The notes: generated from the letters alone by a model not told the origin. DNA of 64,000 nucleotides from NCEH01 sp043195195 (GCF_043195195.1 NZ_JBAFWT010000009.1:89871-153870), one strand, 5' to 3'. Positions 15,395 through 24,470 are shown, numbered from the stretch's first letter. Numbers and translations are program-made.

Positions 15395-16113
15395 ACGCTC
15401 CGATCCTCCAGGTGGACGGCATCACCAAGAGATTCGGCGGCCTGCTCGCCCTCGACAACGTATCGTTCGAGGTAGCGGCGGGGGATATCATCGGCCTGAT
15501 CGGGCCCAATGGCGCCGGCAAATCCACCTTGTTCAGCACCCTGGTGGGCCTGCACAAGCCCACCGGCGGCGCGGTGCGCTTCGCCGGCGCGGACATCACC
15601 GGCCTCAAGCCCCACAAGGTGGCGGCGCGCGGCCTCACCAAGACGTTCCAGAACGTGGCGCTGTTCATGGAAGCAACGGTGCTCGACAATGTGCTCATCG
15701 GCGCCCTGCTGCGCGACAGCGTCGCGCAGGCGCGCACGACCGCCATGGCCTGCCTCGATCGGGTGGGCCTCGCGCACATCGCGGGCAAGACGGCGAACGA
15801 TCTCTCCTTCCCCGAGCGGGCGCGGGTGGAGGTGGCGCGCAGCCTCGCCACGCGGCCCAAGGTGCTCCTGCTCGACGAGGTGATGGCCGCGCTCAACCCT
15901 GTGGAAATGGAGGAGATCATGGCCCTGATCCGCTCGCTGAGGAACGACGGGCTGACCGTCGTCGTGGTCGAGCACCACATGCATGCCATCATGTCCCTGT
16001 GCGAGCGCATCGTGGTGCTCAATTTCGGACGCAAGATCGCCGACGGCGCGCCGCAGGACATCGCGAAAGACCCCGAGGTGGTGCGCGCCTATCTCGGCCG
16101 CGAATACGCGTGA
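15391..16113 (+). CDS. livG: ABC transporter ATPase, LivG type, with variant signature
   Basis: A 240-residue ATPase from ATG 15391, preceded by GGAGGAAGGG. Walker A is GPNGAGKST (residues ~38-46), the Q-loop is TFQNVALF, Walker B is LLLDEVMAALNP, and the H-loop is VVEHHM. The ABC signature, usually LSGGQ or LPYGxQ in this family, reads LSFPERARVEVARSLATRP. The deviation lies at the Gly-Gly-Gln that contacts ATP in the partner subunit; other LivG-like proteins are also loose here, so activity is likely. It pairs with the LivF-type ATPase encoded 10 bases downstream, which has a normal LSGGE signature. Confidence 0.92.
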   Translation: MNAPILQVDGITKRFGGLLALDNVSFEVAAGDIIGLIGPNGAGKSTLFSTLVGLHKPTGGAVRFAGADITGLKPHKVAARGLTKTFQNVALFMEATVLDNVLIGALLRDSVAQARTTAMACLDRVGLAHIAGKTANDLSFPERARVEVARSLATRPKVLLLDEVMAALNPVEMEEIMALIRSLRNDGLTVVVVEHHMHAIMSLCERIVVLNFGRKIADGAPQDIAKDPEVVRAYLGREYA

Positions 16114-16123
16114 GAAGGGGCAC

Positions 16124-16849
16124 ATGAACATGACCGGAGCCCCGTTGCTGCGGATCGAGCACCTCCATGCCGGCTATGACGGCAATGACGTGCTGCACGA
16201 CATTTCCATGGAGATGAGCGAAGGCGAGTTCATCTGCGTCATCGGCGCCAATACGGCGGGCAAGAGCACACTTCTGCGCACCATCTCGCGCCTGGTGCGC
16301 AACGCGCGCGGACGCATCAGCTTCGACGGGCACGACCTGATGGCGACCGCGCCCTATGACGTGCCCAGGCTCGGCATCGCCCATGTGCCCGAGGGCCGGC
16401 ACGTCTTTCCCGACATGACGGTGGAGGAAAACCTGTTGCTCGGCGCCTATTGCGTGCGCCACGACCCGGCTTACAAGCAGCGGCTGGAGGAGAGTTTCTC
16501 GCTCTTCCCGCGCCTGCGCGAGCGGCGCAACCAGCGCGCCGGCACCTTGTCCGGCGGCGAGCAGCAGATGGTGGTGCTGGGCCGGGCCATGATGCTCGGC
16601 ATGCGCCTCCTGATCCTCGACGAGCCGAGCCACGGCCTCGCGCCGATCGTGGTGGACGAGGTGCACGACGCGCTGGTGAAGATCCACCAGCAGGGCACCT
16701 CGATCCTGCTGGTGGAGCAGAACACCGCGCTGGCCCTGTCGGTGGCTTCGCGCGGCTATGTGCTGGAATCCGGCCGCATCGTGCTCGCCGACACCGCAGC
16801 GGCCCTGATGGAAAACCCCAAGGTGCGCGAGGCCTATCTCGGCCTGTGA
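16124..16849 (+). CDS. livF: ABC transporter ATPase, LivF type
   Basis: A 241-residue ATPase from ATG 16124 with GAAGGGG upstream. Walker A reads GANTAGKST, a mild variant of GPNGAGKST that keeps the essential GKST. The LivF marker IAHVPEGRHVFPDMTVEENL, signature LSGGEQQMV, Walker B LLILDEPSHGLAP and H-loop LVEQNTA are all normal. It is the last gene of the operon and is followed by a strong hairpin at 16892. It forms a heterodimer with the LivG-type ATPase. Confidence 0.93.
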   Translation: MNMTGAPLLRIEHLHAGYDGNDVLHDISMEMSEGEFICVIGANTAGKSTLLRTISRLVRNARGRISFDGHDLMATAPYDVPRLGIAHVPEGRHVFPDMTVEENLLLGAYCVRHDPAYKQRLEESFSLFPRLRERRNQRAGTLSGGEQQMVVLGRAMMLGMRLLILDEPSHGLAPIVVDEVHDALVKIHQQGTSILLVEQNTALALSVASRGYVLESGRIVLADTAAALMENPKVREAYLGL

Positions 16850-16891
16850 ACCCGCTGGCGCGCGATGCTGGGGGGCTAAGCGCCAGCGGAC

Positions 16892-16927
16892 GCCGGGCCT
16901 GAGGCGCGTACCCGTCTCAGGCCCGGC
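16892..16927. terminator. Bidirectional terminator hairpin
   Basis: GCCGGGCCTGAG (16892-16903) and CTCAGGCCCGGC (16916-16927) form a perfect 12-bp stem with a 12-base loop between two convergent units: the ABC operon ending at 16849 and the MBL gene ending at 16959. There is no T-run, but position and strength fit a shared terminator. Confidence 0.65.
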
Positions 16928-16958
16928 CCCCCGGTCCAGCTCAGCCCCCTTGGCCAGA

Positions 16959-17759
16959 TCAGCCATTGGGATCCGCGTCGAGGCGCAGGACCACGCCCTC
17001 CAGGCCCGGAGCGGGCGCGGGATAGCGGTCGAACAGGATCGGATCGTGCCCGGGAATGATGGCCGAGCGGTCGCTGGCCAATGCCCGCAGCCGGTCATAG
17101 CCCTCCAGCGTATCGGCTAGGCTGTGGAGGATCGGGAAGGCGCGGCCCTGTTCCATATTGGCGTAGAAATGGCTCGCATCCGAGGCCAGCACGAGCCAGC
17201 CGCGCCGCGTCCACACGCGCACCACCTGGAGCCCCTTGCTGTGGCCGCCCACGTGGTGGACGCTGATGCCGGGCGCCACTTCCGCCGTGCCGTCATGGAA
17301 CTGCACGCGGCCGGCATAGACCTTGCGCACCATGGCCACGACGTCTTCCTCCTCGAACGGCATCTTCAGCGCGCCGTGGCACATGCAGCGGCCGGTGCAA
17401 TAGCCCATCTCGATATCCTGGAGATGATACTTCGCCTTGGGGAACAGATCGTAATTGCCGCTGTGGTCGTAATGCATGTGCGAGATGATCACGTCCTCGA
17501 CCGTATCCGGGTCGATGCCGATGCATTTGAGGCCCGCGCCGGGCGAGCGCAGGAACTGCCGCTTGCGCTTTTGCGCCATGGCCTCGTCGAAGCCGGTGTC
17601 GAGGATGAGGGTGCGGCCGTTGCCCTTGATGGCCCACACGAAATAATCGAGCGGCATGGGCACGTCATGGGCATCGCCGCCGACGAAATTGTGCGCCGAA
17701 GTGGCCGCGGGATTATGCGCATAATGCACCGCATAGACTTCATATGGTTCGAGCGCCAT
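16959..17759 (-). CDS. MBL-fold hydrolase (AHL-lactonase-like family)
   Basis: A 266-residue metallo-beta-lactamase-fold protein. The metal motif is SHMHYDHSGN (HxHxDH), with the second His in HVGGHSKGLQ, Asp in LASDASHFYAN, and the terminal IIPGHDPIL. This arrangement and the YFVWAIKGNGRTLILDTGFDE start match the N-acyl homoserine lactonase-like group. Many members hydrolyse lactones or thioesters. A lactone or thioester of the pathway is the likely substrate here, though quorum-signal hydrolysis cannot be excluded. A GGAGG site precedes ATG 17759. Confidence 0.88.
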   Translation of the reverse strand: MALEPYEVYAVHYAHNPAATSAHNFVGGDAHDVPMPLDYFVWAIKGNGRTLILDTGFDEAMAQKRKRQFLRSPGAGLKCIGIDPDTVEDVIISHMHYDHSGNYDLFPKAKYHLQDIEMGYCTGRCMCHGALKMPFEEEDVVAMVRKVYAGRVQFHDGTAEVAPGISVHHVGGHSKGLQVVRVWTRRGWLVLASDASHFYANMEQGRAFPILHSLADTLEGYDRLRALASDRSAIIPGHDPILFDRYPAPAPGLEGVVLRLDADPNG

Positions 17760-17871
17760 TTGCTCCTCCCGTCATGGACATCGCCGCGCGCGGCCCGCCC
17801 TTGTTTGCTGCTCTTGTCATGCGAGCATTGCGAGTTTGCCGCCGCGAAGCCTTGCGGCCCGCGGCGGGTGG

Positions 17872-18714
17872 TCAGTTGTTGGCCATGAAATCCAGTTCCG
17901 GCAGAAGAAAGGTGCGGAACAGCGGGTAATTCTCGATCATGGGGAAATGCCCCATGCCCTGCATCTCGGTATAGCGGCTGCCGGGGATGGCGGCGGCCAC
18001 CTCGGCGGTCATGGCCGGCGTGCAGGAATAATCATAGCTTCCCGTCAGCAGGCTGACCTTACAGATGTCCGTGTCGATGGTCTTGATGTGCGCACGGGCG
18101 TCGAAGTCCATGCTGTAGAACATCACGTCGCCCCGATAGACGCCGGGACCGGACTGCGAATAATACCACCAATTGTCGCGCTTGCCGTCTTCCGGGCTCT
18201 GGGGCGCGTTGAGGCCGAACGTATAGGTGGCGACAAGCTCGCCGCCGTGAACCGCCGGATGCAGCAGGAAGTCATTGTAGCGCCCGGGCGCATGGGCCGC
18301 GCTTTCAAGGCCGATCACGCCGCGGATCCGCCCCTGGAAATCGCTCGCCACCCGCAGCACGATGGCCCCGCCCATGGAGCAGCCCATGAAAACCGGCTGC
18401 TCGACGCCGAGCGCCATCCAGACCGCCTCGATGGCGGCGAGATAATCCTCGGTCGTCAGCTCGTAGGGCTCCAGCCACCATTCGGCCGGCGGATCGGAGC
18501 GGCCGTGCCGGGGCAGGTCGAAGCAGATGACGCGGAAGCGGTCGGTGACCTCTGCGTCATTCAGCAGATGGCGGAACTGCCGGCTGTCGGCGCCGGCCGT
18601 GTGCAGGCAGATGAGCGGAATGCCCGCGCCGGCCTCCTCCACGAAGATCCGGTGCGCGCGGCCCTTGATGGCCACCTTCAGGTAGCGTCCGAGGATGGGT
18701 TCGAAATCAGGCAT
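17872..18714 (-). CDS. Alpha/beta hydrolase
   Basis: A 280-residue alpha/beta-hydrolase. The oxyanion region is ICLHTAGADSRQFRH, the nucleophile elbow is GCSMGGAIV (GxSxG), the acid is probably in LTGSYDYSCTP, and the catalytic His is GMGHFPMIEN. These features fit the meta-cleavage-product hydrolase and ester/lactone hydrolase families. The gene overlaps the preceding small gene (18707) by 8 bases, so the two are translated together. It is likely a carbon-carbon or ester hydrolase acting in the same pathway. Confidence 0.9.
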   Translation of the reverse strand: MPDFEPILGRYLKVAIKGRAHRIFVEEAGAGIPLICLHTAGADSRQFRHLLNDAEVTDRFRVICFDLPRHGRSDPPAEWWLEPYELTTEDYLAAIEAVWMALGVEQPVFMGCSMGGAIVLRVASDFQGRIRGVIGLESAAHAPGRYNDFLLHPAVHGGELVATYTFGLNAPQSPEDGKRDNWWYYSQSGPGVYRGDVMFYSMDFDARAHIKTIDTDICKVSLLTGSYDYSCTPAMTAEVAAAIPGSRYTEMQGMGHFPMIENYPLFRTFLLPELDFMANN

Positions 18715-19105
18715 TGCCGTAGCCCACGCTGCGCATGACGTTCATCATCCGGTGCAACGCCCGCGCGTTCTGCATGGCGACGAGCGTGTCGCCCTCCAGG
18801 CGGAACTCGGGCACCCGCATGATCATGGCGAAAATGTCGTGATAGAGCGGTGGCGGGGTCTCGCTCAGGAAGCGCTCCCACAGTTCCATGGGCGCGCGCA
18901 TCTCGAACTGGGTGCGCACGTCGAAGCGCGGCGAAGCGATGATCTCCTCCACCCGCCCGCGCCGGATTTTCAGCACATAGCGCAAGGCGCCGAAGGTCAT
19001 CCCCATGTCCACGTCGAACTTGCCGCCGATGACGGACAGTTCGCGATCCTCAGCCACGCTTCTGCCGAAGGCGGCCATCCAGTCGGCGTCGGGAAATCGA
19101 GCCAC
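18707..19105 (-). CDS. SCP2-like small protein, function unknown
   Basis: A 132-residue protein. The GTG at 19105 is chosen because AGGAGG lies 7 bases before it; a GTG five codons upstream would place the start inside this ribosome binding site. The sequence (VIGGKFDVDMGMTFGALRYVLKIRRGRVEEI, then ALHRMMNVMRSVGY) resembles the SCP2 sterol-carrier-like fold, which forms a hydrophobic pocket. It is coupled to the alpha/beta hydrolase by an 8-base overlap, so it may present or bind a hydrophobic substrate for it. The fold assignment is tentative. Confidence 0.55.
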   Translation of the reverse strand: MARFPDADWMAAFGRSVAEDRELSVIGGKFDVDMGMTFGALRYVLKIRRGRVEEIIASPRFDVRTQFEMRAPMELWERFLSETPPPLYHDIFAMIMRVPEFRLEGDTLVAMQNARALHRMMNVMRSVGYGNA

Positions 19106-19190
19106 CGCTTTCCTCCTCACTCATGGCAGGCACAGATGCCGGACGCGGCCGGGCTTGCGGCGGGGACACCGCCGCACCCCGGCCGCCGGA

Positions 19191-19592
19191 TCAGGCCGCG
19201 CCGTTATATTGCTCGTCGGTCACATGCTCGAGCCATTCGACCACGACGCCATTGTGGCCTTCCTGCATGGAGATGTGGGTCATCATGTTGGTCGGCGTTG
19301 CGCCGTGCCAATGCTTCTCGCCCGGCGCGATCCAGATCACGTCGCCGGCGCGGAACTCCTGGATCGGACCGCCCCAGGACTGGCAGAGGCCGATGCCGGC
19401 CGTGACATAGAGCGTCTGGCCCATGGGATGGGTGTGCCAGGCGGTGCGGGCGCCGGGCTCGAACATCACCACGTTGGACTTCAGCAGGGCCGGTTCCGGC
19501 GCCTCGATGATCGGGTCCTGCCACACCGTGCCGGTGAAGGATTTCGCCGGCGCCTTGCGAGAGGGTGTGGACCCGCCACGTTTGATCTCCAT
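19191..19592 (-). CDS. Cupin-domain protein
   Basis: A 133-residue single-domain cupin. Motif 1 is GARTAWHTHPMGQTLYVTAG and motif 2 is GEKHWHGATPTNMMTHI, giving the His/Glu/His metal ligands of the cupin fold. The C-terminus WLEHVTDEQYN resembles the cupin partners of carboxymuconolactone-decarboxylase proteins (a CMD protein lies at 9800). Likely a metal-dependent enzyme or metabolite-binding protein. It follows the hydrolase pair on the same strand and precedes the TRAP genes in the chromosome order. Confidence 0.85.
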   Translation of the reverse strand: MEIKRGGSTPSRKAPAKSFTGTVWQDPIIEAPEPALLKSNVVMFEPGARTAWHTHPMGQTLYVTAGIGLCQSWGGPIQEFRAGDVIWIAPGEKHWHGATPTNMMTHISMQEGHNGVVVEWLEHVTDEQYNGAA

Positions 19593-19687
19593 CGAAGTGA
19601 ACTCCCTTTGTTATCAGGCCGCTTCCACCCGGCCCGGGCGCCCCGCCGCAGCGGGGAAAGGCGTTGAGCGGCGCGCAAGGCCGCCGC

Positions 19688-21091
19688 TCATTTGAAGCCG
19701 AGCGGCTCCGGCCCCATCAGGGTGTAGGGCACGATGGTGGAGAGCACCGGCACATAGGTGACGATGATCAGGACCACGAACAGCACGATGATGAACGGCA
19801 TCGCCGCCTTCACCACGTCCACCACGCTCATGCGGGCGACGGCGGCCGTAACGAACAGATTGATGCCGATGGGCGGGGAAATCAGCCCGATCTCCATGTT
19901 CACAACGATCATGATGCCGAAGTGGATCGGATCGACGCCCAGCGCCATGGCGATGGGAAAGACCACCGGCACGACGATCAGGAGCAGACCCGACGGCTCC
20001 ATGAACTGGCCGCCCAGCAGCAGGATCACATTGACCGCCAGGAGGAAGGTGAACCAGTTGAAGCCGGCGCCGATCATCCATTCCGTGATGGTCTGCGGCA
20101 CCCGCTCCGCCGTCAGCACATGGGCGAAGAGCATGGCATTGACGATGATGAACATGAGCATGATCGTCGCCTTGCCCGCCTCCACCAGGACACGCTCGGT
20201 GTCGCGATGGAACAGGGCGGGCACGGCGCGCACCGTCATGGCGAACAGATTGCGCCGCAGGGTATGCACCAGCGTCTCGCCGGTACGGTGCCACGGCTCG
20301 CCCTTCAACGGGCCCATGTCGCGATAGATGAAATTGGCCACGAGGAAGGAATAGACCGCAGCCACGGCTGCGGCTTCCGTGGGCGTGAACACGCCGCCAT
20401 AGATGCCGCCTAGGATCACCACCACGAGGAACAGGCCCCAGGAGGCATCGAGGAACGCATCGCGAATGACGGCAAGGCCGCTGAACGGTGCCTTGGGCAT
20501 GTTCCGCAGGCGCGCGAAAACGTAGATGGTCGCCATCAGAAGGAAACCGGCCACGATCCCCGGCAGGATGCCCGCAAGGAACATGCGGCTGACCGAGACG
20601 TCGGTGGCGGCGCAATAGACCACCATGACGATGGACGGCGGAATGAGGATCCCCAGCGTGCCGGCATTGGCGATGATGCCCGCCGCGAACTCCTTGGTAT
20701 AGCCCGCCTCGCGCATGCTGGTGATGGCGATGCTGCCTATCGCGACCACGGTCGCCGGCGACGAGCCGGACAGCGCCGCGAACAGCATGCACGACATGAC
20801 CGAGGCGATGGCGAGGCCGCCCCGGATGTGCCCCACCGCGGCCACCGCGAAGTGCACGATCCGGCGCGCGACGCCGCCCGTAGACATGAAGGAGGAGGCC
20901 AGGATGAAGAAGGGAATGGCCAGCAGGGTATAGCTCTGCGAGGCGGTGAAAAGCTTCAGCGCTACCGAGGACATGCTGTCCGACGAGAACAGCACGATCG
21001 ACAGCACGCTGGCGAGGCCCAGGCTGATGGCGACCGGAACGCCGGCGAACAGCAGGCCCAGCAGGGAGGCGCAGAGGAAGAACGAGACCAT
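19688..21091 (-). CDS. dctM: TRAP transporter large permease (DctM)
   Basis: A 467-residue membrane protein with roughly twelve hydrophobic segments. Family signatures include LGLLFAGVPVAISLGLASVL, ILASSFMSTGGVARRIVHFA, GIIANAGTLGILIPPSIVMVVY and the repeated IGLISPPIGINLFVTAAV. It is the Na+-dependent translocator of a TRAP importer. Start codon ATG 21091 lies 4 bases after the DctQ stop, so the subunits are coupled. Length is slightly above the usual ~430 because of an extended cytoplasmic loop (FSGLAVIRDAF...FHRDTERV). Confidence 0.93.
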   Translation of the reverse strand: MVSFFLCASLLGLLFAGVPVAISLGLASVLSIVLFSSDSMSSVALKLFTASQSYTLLAIPFFILASSFMSTGGVARRIVHFAVAAVGHIRGGLAIASVMSCMLFAALSGSSPATVVAIGSIAITSMREAGYTKEFAAGIIANAGTLGILIPPSIVMVVYCAATDVSVSRMFLAGILPGIVAGFLLMATIYVFARLRNMPKAPFSGLAVIRDAFLDASWGLFLVVVILGGIYGGVFTPTEAAAVAAVYSFLVANFIYRDMGPLKGEPWHRTGETLVHTLRRNLFAMTVRAVPALFHRDTERVLVEAGKATIMLMFIIVNAMLFAHVLTAERVPQTITEWMIGAGFNWFTFLLAVNVILLLGGQFMEPSGLLLIVVPVVFPIAMALGVDPIHFGIMIVVNMEIGLISPPIGINLFVTAAVARMSVVDVVKAAMPFIIVLFVVLIIVTYVPVLSTIVPYTLMGPEPLGFK

Positions 21092-21094
21092 GTC

Positions 21095-21766
21095 TCACTT
21101 CCCCCGCTTGGCCGCGGCGGCATCGCGCTCGGATGCCGCCGAAGGTTCGTGAGTGCCCGCGAAGGTCTCCTCATCCATCAGTTCCCCGCTCTCGTGGGAG
21201 ATGGTGATCATCTCGCGCTCGCCGCGCCAGATCTGGATCGCGGCCTGCGCGCAGCGGTACGCCAGCAGCGCGAGACCAAGGGGCAGGATGAAATAGACCA
21301 CCCAGCGGTGGACGCGGGCCTGGATGCCGAAGGCGTGCTGCGCCCATTCAGGATAGCGCAATTCATGCAGGCCGATGCCGGTATTGAAGGTCCGCAGCCA
21401 ATAGCTGTAGGCCCCGCCGCTGGTGGGAAGGCCGAAAACCTGGAGCCAGTCGGCGGCGAAGAAGATGGCGGCATAAAGCACGCCGCACAGCGCGCCGAAG
21501 ATGGCGAAAGCCCGGAACCACGGTTTGGGAAAAGCCCGCACGAACGTATCCACGCCAAGATGCGACCCGATCTTCACGCCATAGGACATCCCAAACAGGA
21601 TGAGCCAGGCGAACAGGATGCGCGTGAATTCAAGAGCCCCAAGCCAGCCGGTGTTGAACACATAGCGGGCCACAACTTGTGCGAATGAGGTGAGCACCAT
21701 GGCGCCCATCAGGAACGCGATGATTATTCGTTCGACGCGATCGACACTCTGACCGAACCTGCCCAT
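21095..21766 (-). CDS. dctQ: TRAP transporter small permease (DctQ)
   Basis: A 223-residue membrane protein with four main hydrophobic segments: IIAFLMGAMVLTSFAQVVARYV, RILFAWLILFGMSYGVKIGSHLG, AIFGALCGVLYAAIFFAADW and VVYFILPLGLALLAYRCAQAAI. The WLILFGMSYGVKIGSHLGVDTF segment is the DctQ signature. The C-terminal ~40 residues are charged and cytoplasmic and longer than usual. It partners DctM (adjacent) and the DctP-type binding protein upstream, completing the importer. Confidence 0.9.
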   Translation of the reverse strand: MGRFGQSVDRVERIIIAFLMGAMVLTSFAQVVARYVFNTGWLGALEFTRILFAWLILFGMSYGVKIGSHLGVDTFVRAFPKPWFRAFAIFGALCGVLYAAIFFAADWLQVFGLPTSGGAYSYWLRTFNTGIGLHELRYPEWAQHAFGIQARVHRWVVYFILPLGLALLAYRCAQAAIQIWRGEREMITISHESGELMDEETFAGTHEPSAASERDAAAAKRGK

Positions 21767-21958
21767 TTGTCGTATCCTTAGGAATACAGGTAGCGTCGCC
21801 CGAACCGCCGCATCCTTGGGACCGGCGGGCGGGACTCTTCATGCGATGTCGGCTTTCGAGGCGGCTGGCGCGCGACGCTTGGGCAGGCACTGCCAAGCTG
21901 CCTCCAGGCAGCCTCCGAGCAGCCGCGCCGCCACGGGGGCGGCGCGCACCGCCCCGGT

Positions 21959-22957
21959 TCAGGGGGTGTTGGAGGCAACGGCGGCCTGGATCACATCGGC
22001 CCCGATGCCGCTCTCGAACTGCTTCCAGACCGGCTTGACGACCGCGACCCACCGCTGGCGCTGCTCGGGTGAGAGGTGACGCACCTTCACGCCGGCATCG
22101 ACGATGCGCTGCTTGCTCTGGTCGTTGATCGCGGTTGCTTTGTTATTGTATTCTTCCGCGACTTCGTTGGAGATTTTCAGGAACTGAGCGCGCACATCCG
22201 GGGAAAGCTTGTCCAGGAATTTTTGCGACGTCACAAGAATGTAGGTCAGGAACTGGTGATTGGTCTCGGTGATGCCATCCTGAACTTCATAAAGCTTGCC
22301 GGTATAGATGTTGGACCAGGTGTTTTCCTGGCCATCGACGACGCCGGTCTGCAAGGCGCCGAATACCTCGCTCCAGGCCAGCGGCTGCGCGGTGGCACCG
22401 AGGGCGCTGATCATGGCGATGGAGACGTCGGACGTGGTGGCGCGGATCTTCAGGCCCTTGAGGTCCTTCGGCTCCAGCAAGGGGCGATTGGCCGACCAGG
22501 CGCGCAGGCCGTTATAGAGATAGGTCACGCCGACGAAACCGTTGCTCTGCATGGAATCGAGCAGCTTCTTGCCCACCGGGCCATGGGTAAAGCGGGAGAC
22601 CGCCTCGGTGTCCTGGAACAGAAACGGCAAGTTGAAGACGTCGAATTTCTTGGTATAGGCGCCAAGCTTGCCGATATCGGGCGAGGCCAACTGGACGTCG
22701 CCGATCGCCAGCGCCTCCATCACCTCGTCGTCATTGTAGAGCTGGGAGCTCGGGTAGACCTGCATGCACAGCTTGCCGTTCATCTCGGCATTGATGCGCT
22801 TGGCCAGGGCGACCGCCATCTCGCCCTTTGGATTTCCGGTGGGCGCGCTGACGTGGCTGTATTTGATTACGGTCTCGCCGGGCTGGCACTGTTCCTGGGC
22901 CATGGCACTGCCGCACAGCAGCGTTGCCGCGACTGCGGCCAAGATGATCGGCTTCAT
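21959..22957 (-). CDS. dctP: TRAP transporter substrate-binding protein (DctP)
   Basis: A 332-residue periplasmic protein with signal peptide MKPIILAAVAATLLCGSAMA. The DctP fold is shown by VIKYSHVSAPTGNPKGEMAVALAKRINAEMNG, LGAYTKKFDVFNLPFLFQD, the conserved GLRAWSANRPLLEPKDLKGLKIR (the Arg that binds a substrate carboxylate) and WSEVFGALQTGVVDGQENTWSNI. The substrate is therefore probably a carboxylic acid. GAGGAGG precedes ATG 22957. It is first in a TRAP operon and divergent from the dehydrogenase gene at 23387, with a predicted GntR operator between them. Confidence 0.93.
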   Translation of the reverse strand: MKPIILAAVAATLLCGSAMAQEQCQPGETVIKYSHVSAPTGNPKGEMAVALAKRINAEMNGKLCMQVYPSSQLYNDDEVMEALAIGDVQLASPDIGKLGAYTKKFDVFNLPFLFQDTEAVSRFTHGPVGKKLLDSMQSNGFVGVTYLYNGLRAWSANRPLLEPKDLKGLKIRATTSDVSIAMISALGATAQPLAWSEVFGALQTGVVDGQENTWSNIYTGKLYEVQDGITETNHQFLTYILVTSQKFLDKLSPDVRAQFLKISNEVAEEYNNKATAINDQSKQRIVDAGVKVRHLSPEQRQRWVAVVKPVWKQFESGIGADVIQAAVASNTP

Positions 22958-23221
22958 GTTTCCTCCTCGTGAATGTCTTCACGCGATTTGTTTTTTTGGA
23001 CGTAGCGCCCGTTCTGGCGCTCGCCTGTTCATTGCCGAGCATGGGTCCCGATGTGCCGGAACCGGCTCGGATATAAGAATGGAACCACGACGGAGCGCAC
23101 CAGATCCGACCCAAGACCTTCGGCCGAAGTCGTAGTGGCGTCCCACAGCACAGAGAAAGGCCGCGCGAAATGGTGCGTCCCTTCGCGGAACTGACGAAAA
23201 CTCATCACGTCTCCCCCGGGA

Positions 23222-23243
23222 TGTCAATATGATTGTATTACTG
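23222..23243. promoter_or_regulatory. Predicted GntR operator, site 4 (divergent promoter)
   Basis: TCAATATGATTGTATTACTG on the plus strand; its reverse complement CAGTAATACAATCATATTGA shares TAATACAATCATA with site 1. It lies in the 429-base control region between dctP (minus) and the 3-hydroxyisobutyrate-dehydrogenase-like gene (plus). The rest of that region shows no gene. Confidence 0.55.
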
Positions 23244-23386
23244 AAATAAGGTCGATATTGTGCATCCGTCACACGCGCGGCTCCGCAAGGTGGGCCATCG
23301 GCCTCCTTCCCGGCGGCGCGTTCTTCCCCGTGCGACAACGATCGCCAGAAGGCGGCGTGCGGCCACAATCGGGTTTGGAGGAAATC

Positions 23387-24283
23387 TTGAGCAAAACATT
23401 CGGCTTCATCGGTCTCGGCAACATGGGCATGCAGATGGCGGGACGCCTTCTGGACGCCGGCCGCTCGCTCGTCGTCTTCGATACGCGCGAGAGCGCGGTT
23501 CAAGCCTTCGTCGACCGCGGCGCCGTGCGCGCCACGTCGCCGGCGGACGTCGCCTCCAAGGCCGAGACCATTTTCCTCTCCCTACCGACGCCGCCCATCG
23601 TCGAGGCGGTCGCCATGGGGGAGAACGGCCTTGCCGCCGGCACCCTGGTCAAGCGGATCGTGGACCTCTCCACCACCGGCCCGGACATGGCCGCGAGCCT
23701 TGCCGAGCGGATGAAGGCCAAGAACATCGTGTGGATGGATTCCCCGGTCAGCGGCGGCGTCGGGGGCGCCAAGGCGGGCACGCTCGCGGTCATGTTCTCT
23801 GGCCCCAAGGCGGATTACGACGACCTGATGCCCGAACTGACGGTGATCGGAAAACCCTTCTATATCAGCGAGAAGCAAGGTCTCGCCCAGACCATGAAGC
23901 TGGTGAACAACCTGCTTTCGGCGGCCGCCATGGCGCTGAGCTCGGAAGCCCTGGTGATGGGCGCGAAGGCCGGCATCGACCCCACGGTGATGGTCAACGT
24001 GATCAATGTGGGCAGCGGCCGCAACACCGCCACGCTCCAGAAATTCCCCCAGTCGATCCTGCCGGGCACCTTCGACTTCGGCTTCTCCACCGGGCTCATG
24101 AACAAGGACGTGCAATTGTTCATGCAAGAGGCCAAGGCCATGGGCCTGTCCCTGGAAGGCTGCGACGTGGTGGCCAAGCTCTGGGGAGAGGCGGTGCAGA
24201 AGCTCGGCTTTGAGTCCGACTTCACCAAGATCGTCACCCTGGTGGAAGACGAGGCCGGCGTGAGGGTGCGCAGCGCCTCCTAG
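23387..24283 (+). CDS. 3-hydroxyisobutyrate dehydrogenase-family NAD(P) enzyme (TTG start)
   Basis: A 298-residue beta-hydroxyacid dehydrogenase. TTG at 23387 is chosen because GGAG lies 7 bases upstream and the protein then begins directly with the cofactor motif: SKTFGFIGLGNMGMQMAGRLLDAG (GxGxxG). Further signatures are MDSPVSGGVGGAKAGTLAVM, KLVNNLLSAAAMALSSEALVMG with the catalytic Lys, and NKDVQLFMQEAKAMG. An in-frame ATG-type start upstream (23258) would add 43 unrelated residues. The enzyme oxidises a beta-hydroxy acid (3-hydroxyisobutyrate, tartronate, or similar) and probably acts in the same pathway as the TRAP substrate. Confidence 0.92.
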   Translation: MSKTFGFIGLGNMGMQMAGRLLDAGRSLVVFDTRESAVQAFVDRGAVRATSPADVASKAETIFLSLPTPPIVEAVAMGENGLAAGTLVKRIVDLSTTGPDMAASLAERMKAKNIVWMDSPVSGGVGGAKAGTLAVMFSGPKADYDDLMPELTVIGKPFYISEKQGLAQTMKLVNNLLSAAAMALSSEALVMGAKAGIDPTVMVNVINVGSGRNTATLQKFPQSILPGTFDFGFSTGLMNKDVQLFMQEAKAMGLSLEGCDVVAKLWGEAVQKLGFESDFTKIVTLVEDEAGVRVRSAS

Positions 24284-24355
24284 AATGGGATCCGATCAGG
24301 CTGAATCGAGCTGATTGGTGAAGCCGCCGCTAAAACATTGATGGAGAACGCTTTA

Positions 24356-24384
24356 CCGTTCAGGTGGCCATGCCATCTGAACGG
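24356..24384. terminator. Hairpin between convergent genes
   Basis: CCGTTCAGGTGG (24356-24367) and CCATCTGAACGG (24373-24384) pair in 11 of 12 positions around a 5-base loop. It follows the dehydrogenase gene (stop 24283) and precedes the convergent GntR gene (stop 24591), as a shared terminator would. No T-run is present. Confidence 0.5.
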
Positions 24385-24470
24385 CACGTGCTCGAAAGCG
24401 CTTGCCCGGGCTCGGGTCAACGCTCGATCTCACGTGCCGCCGCGCTCTCTTCGGGCGGGGCGGCCATTTA

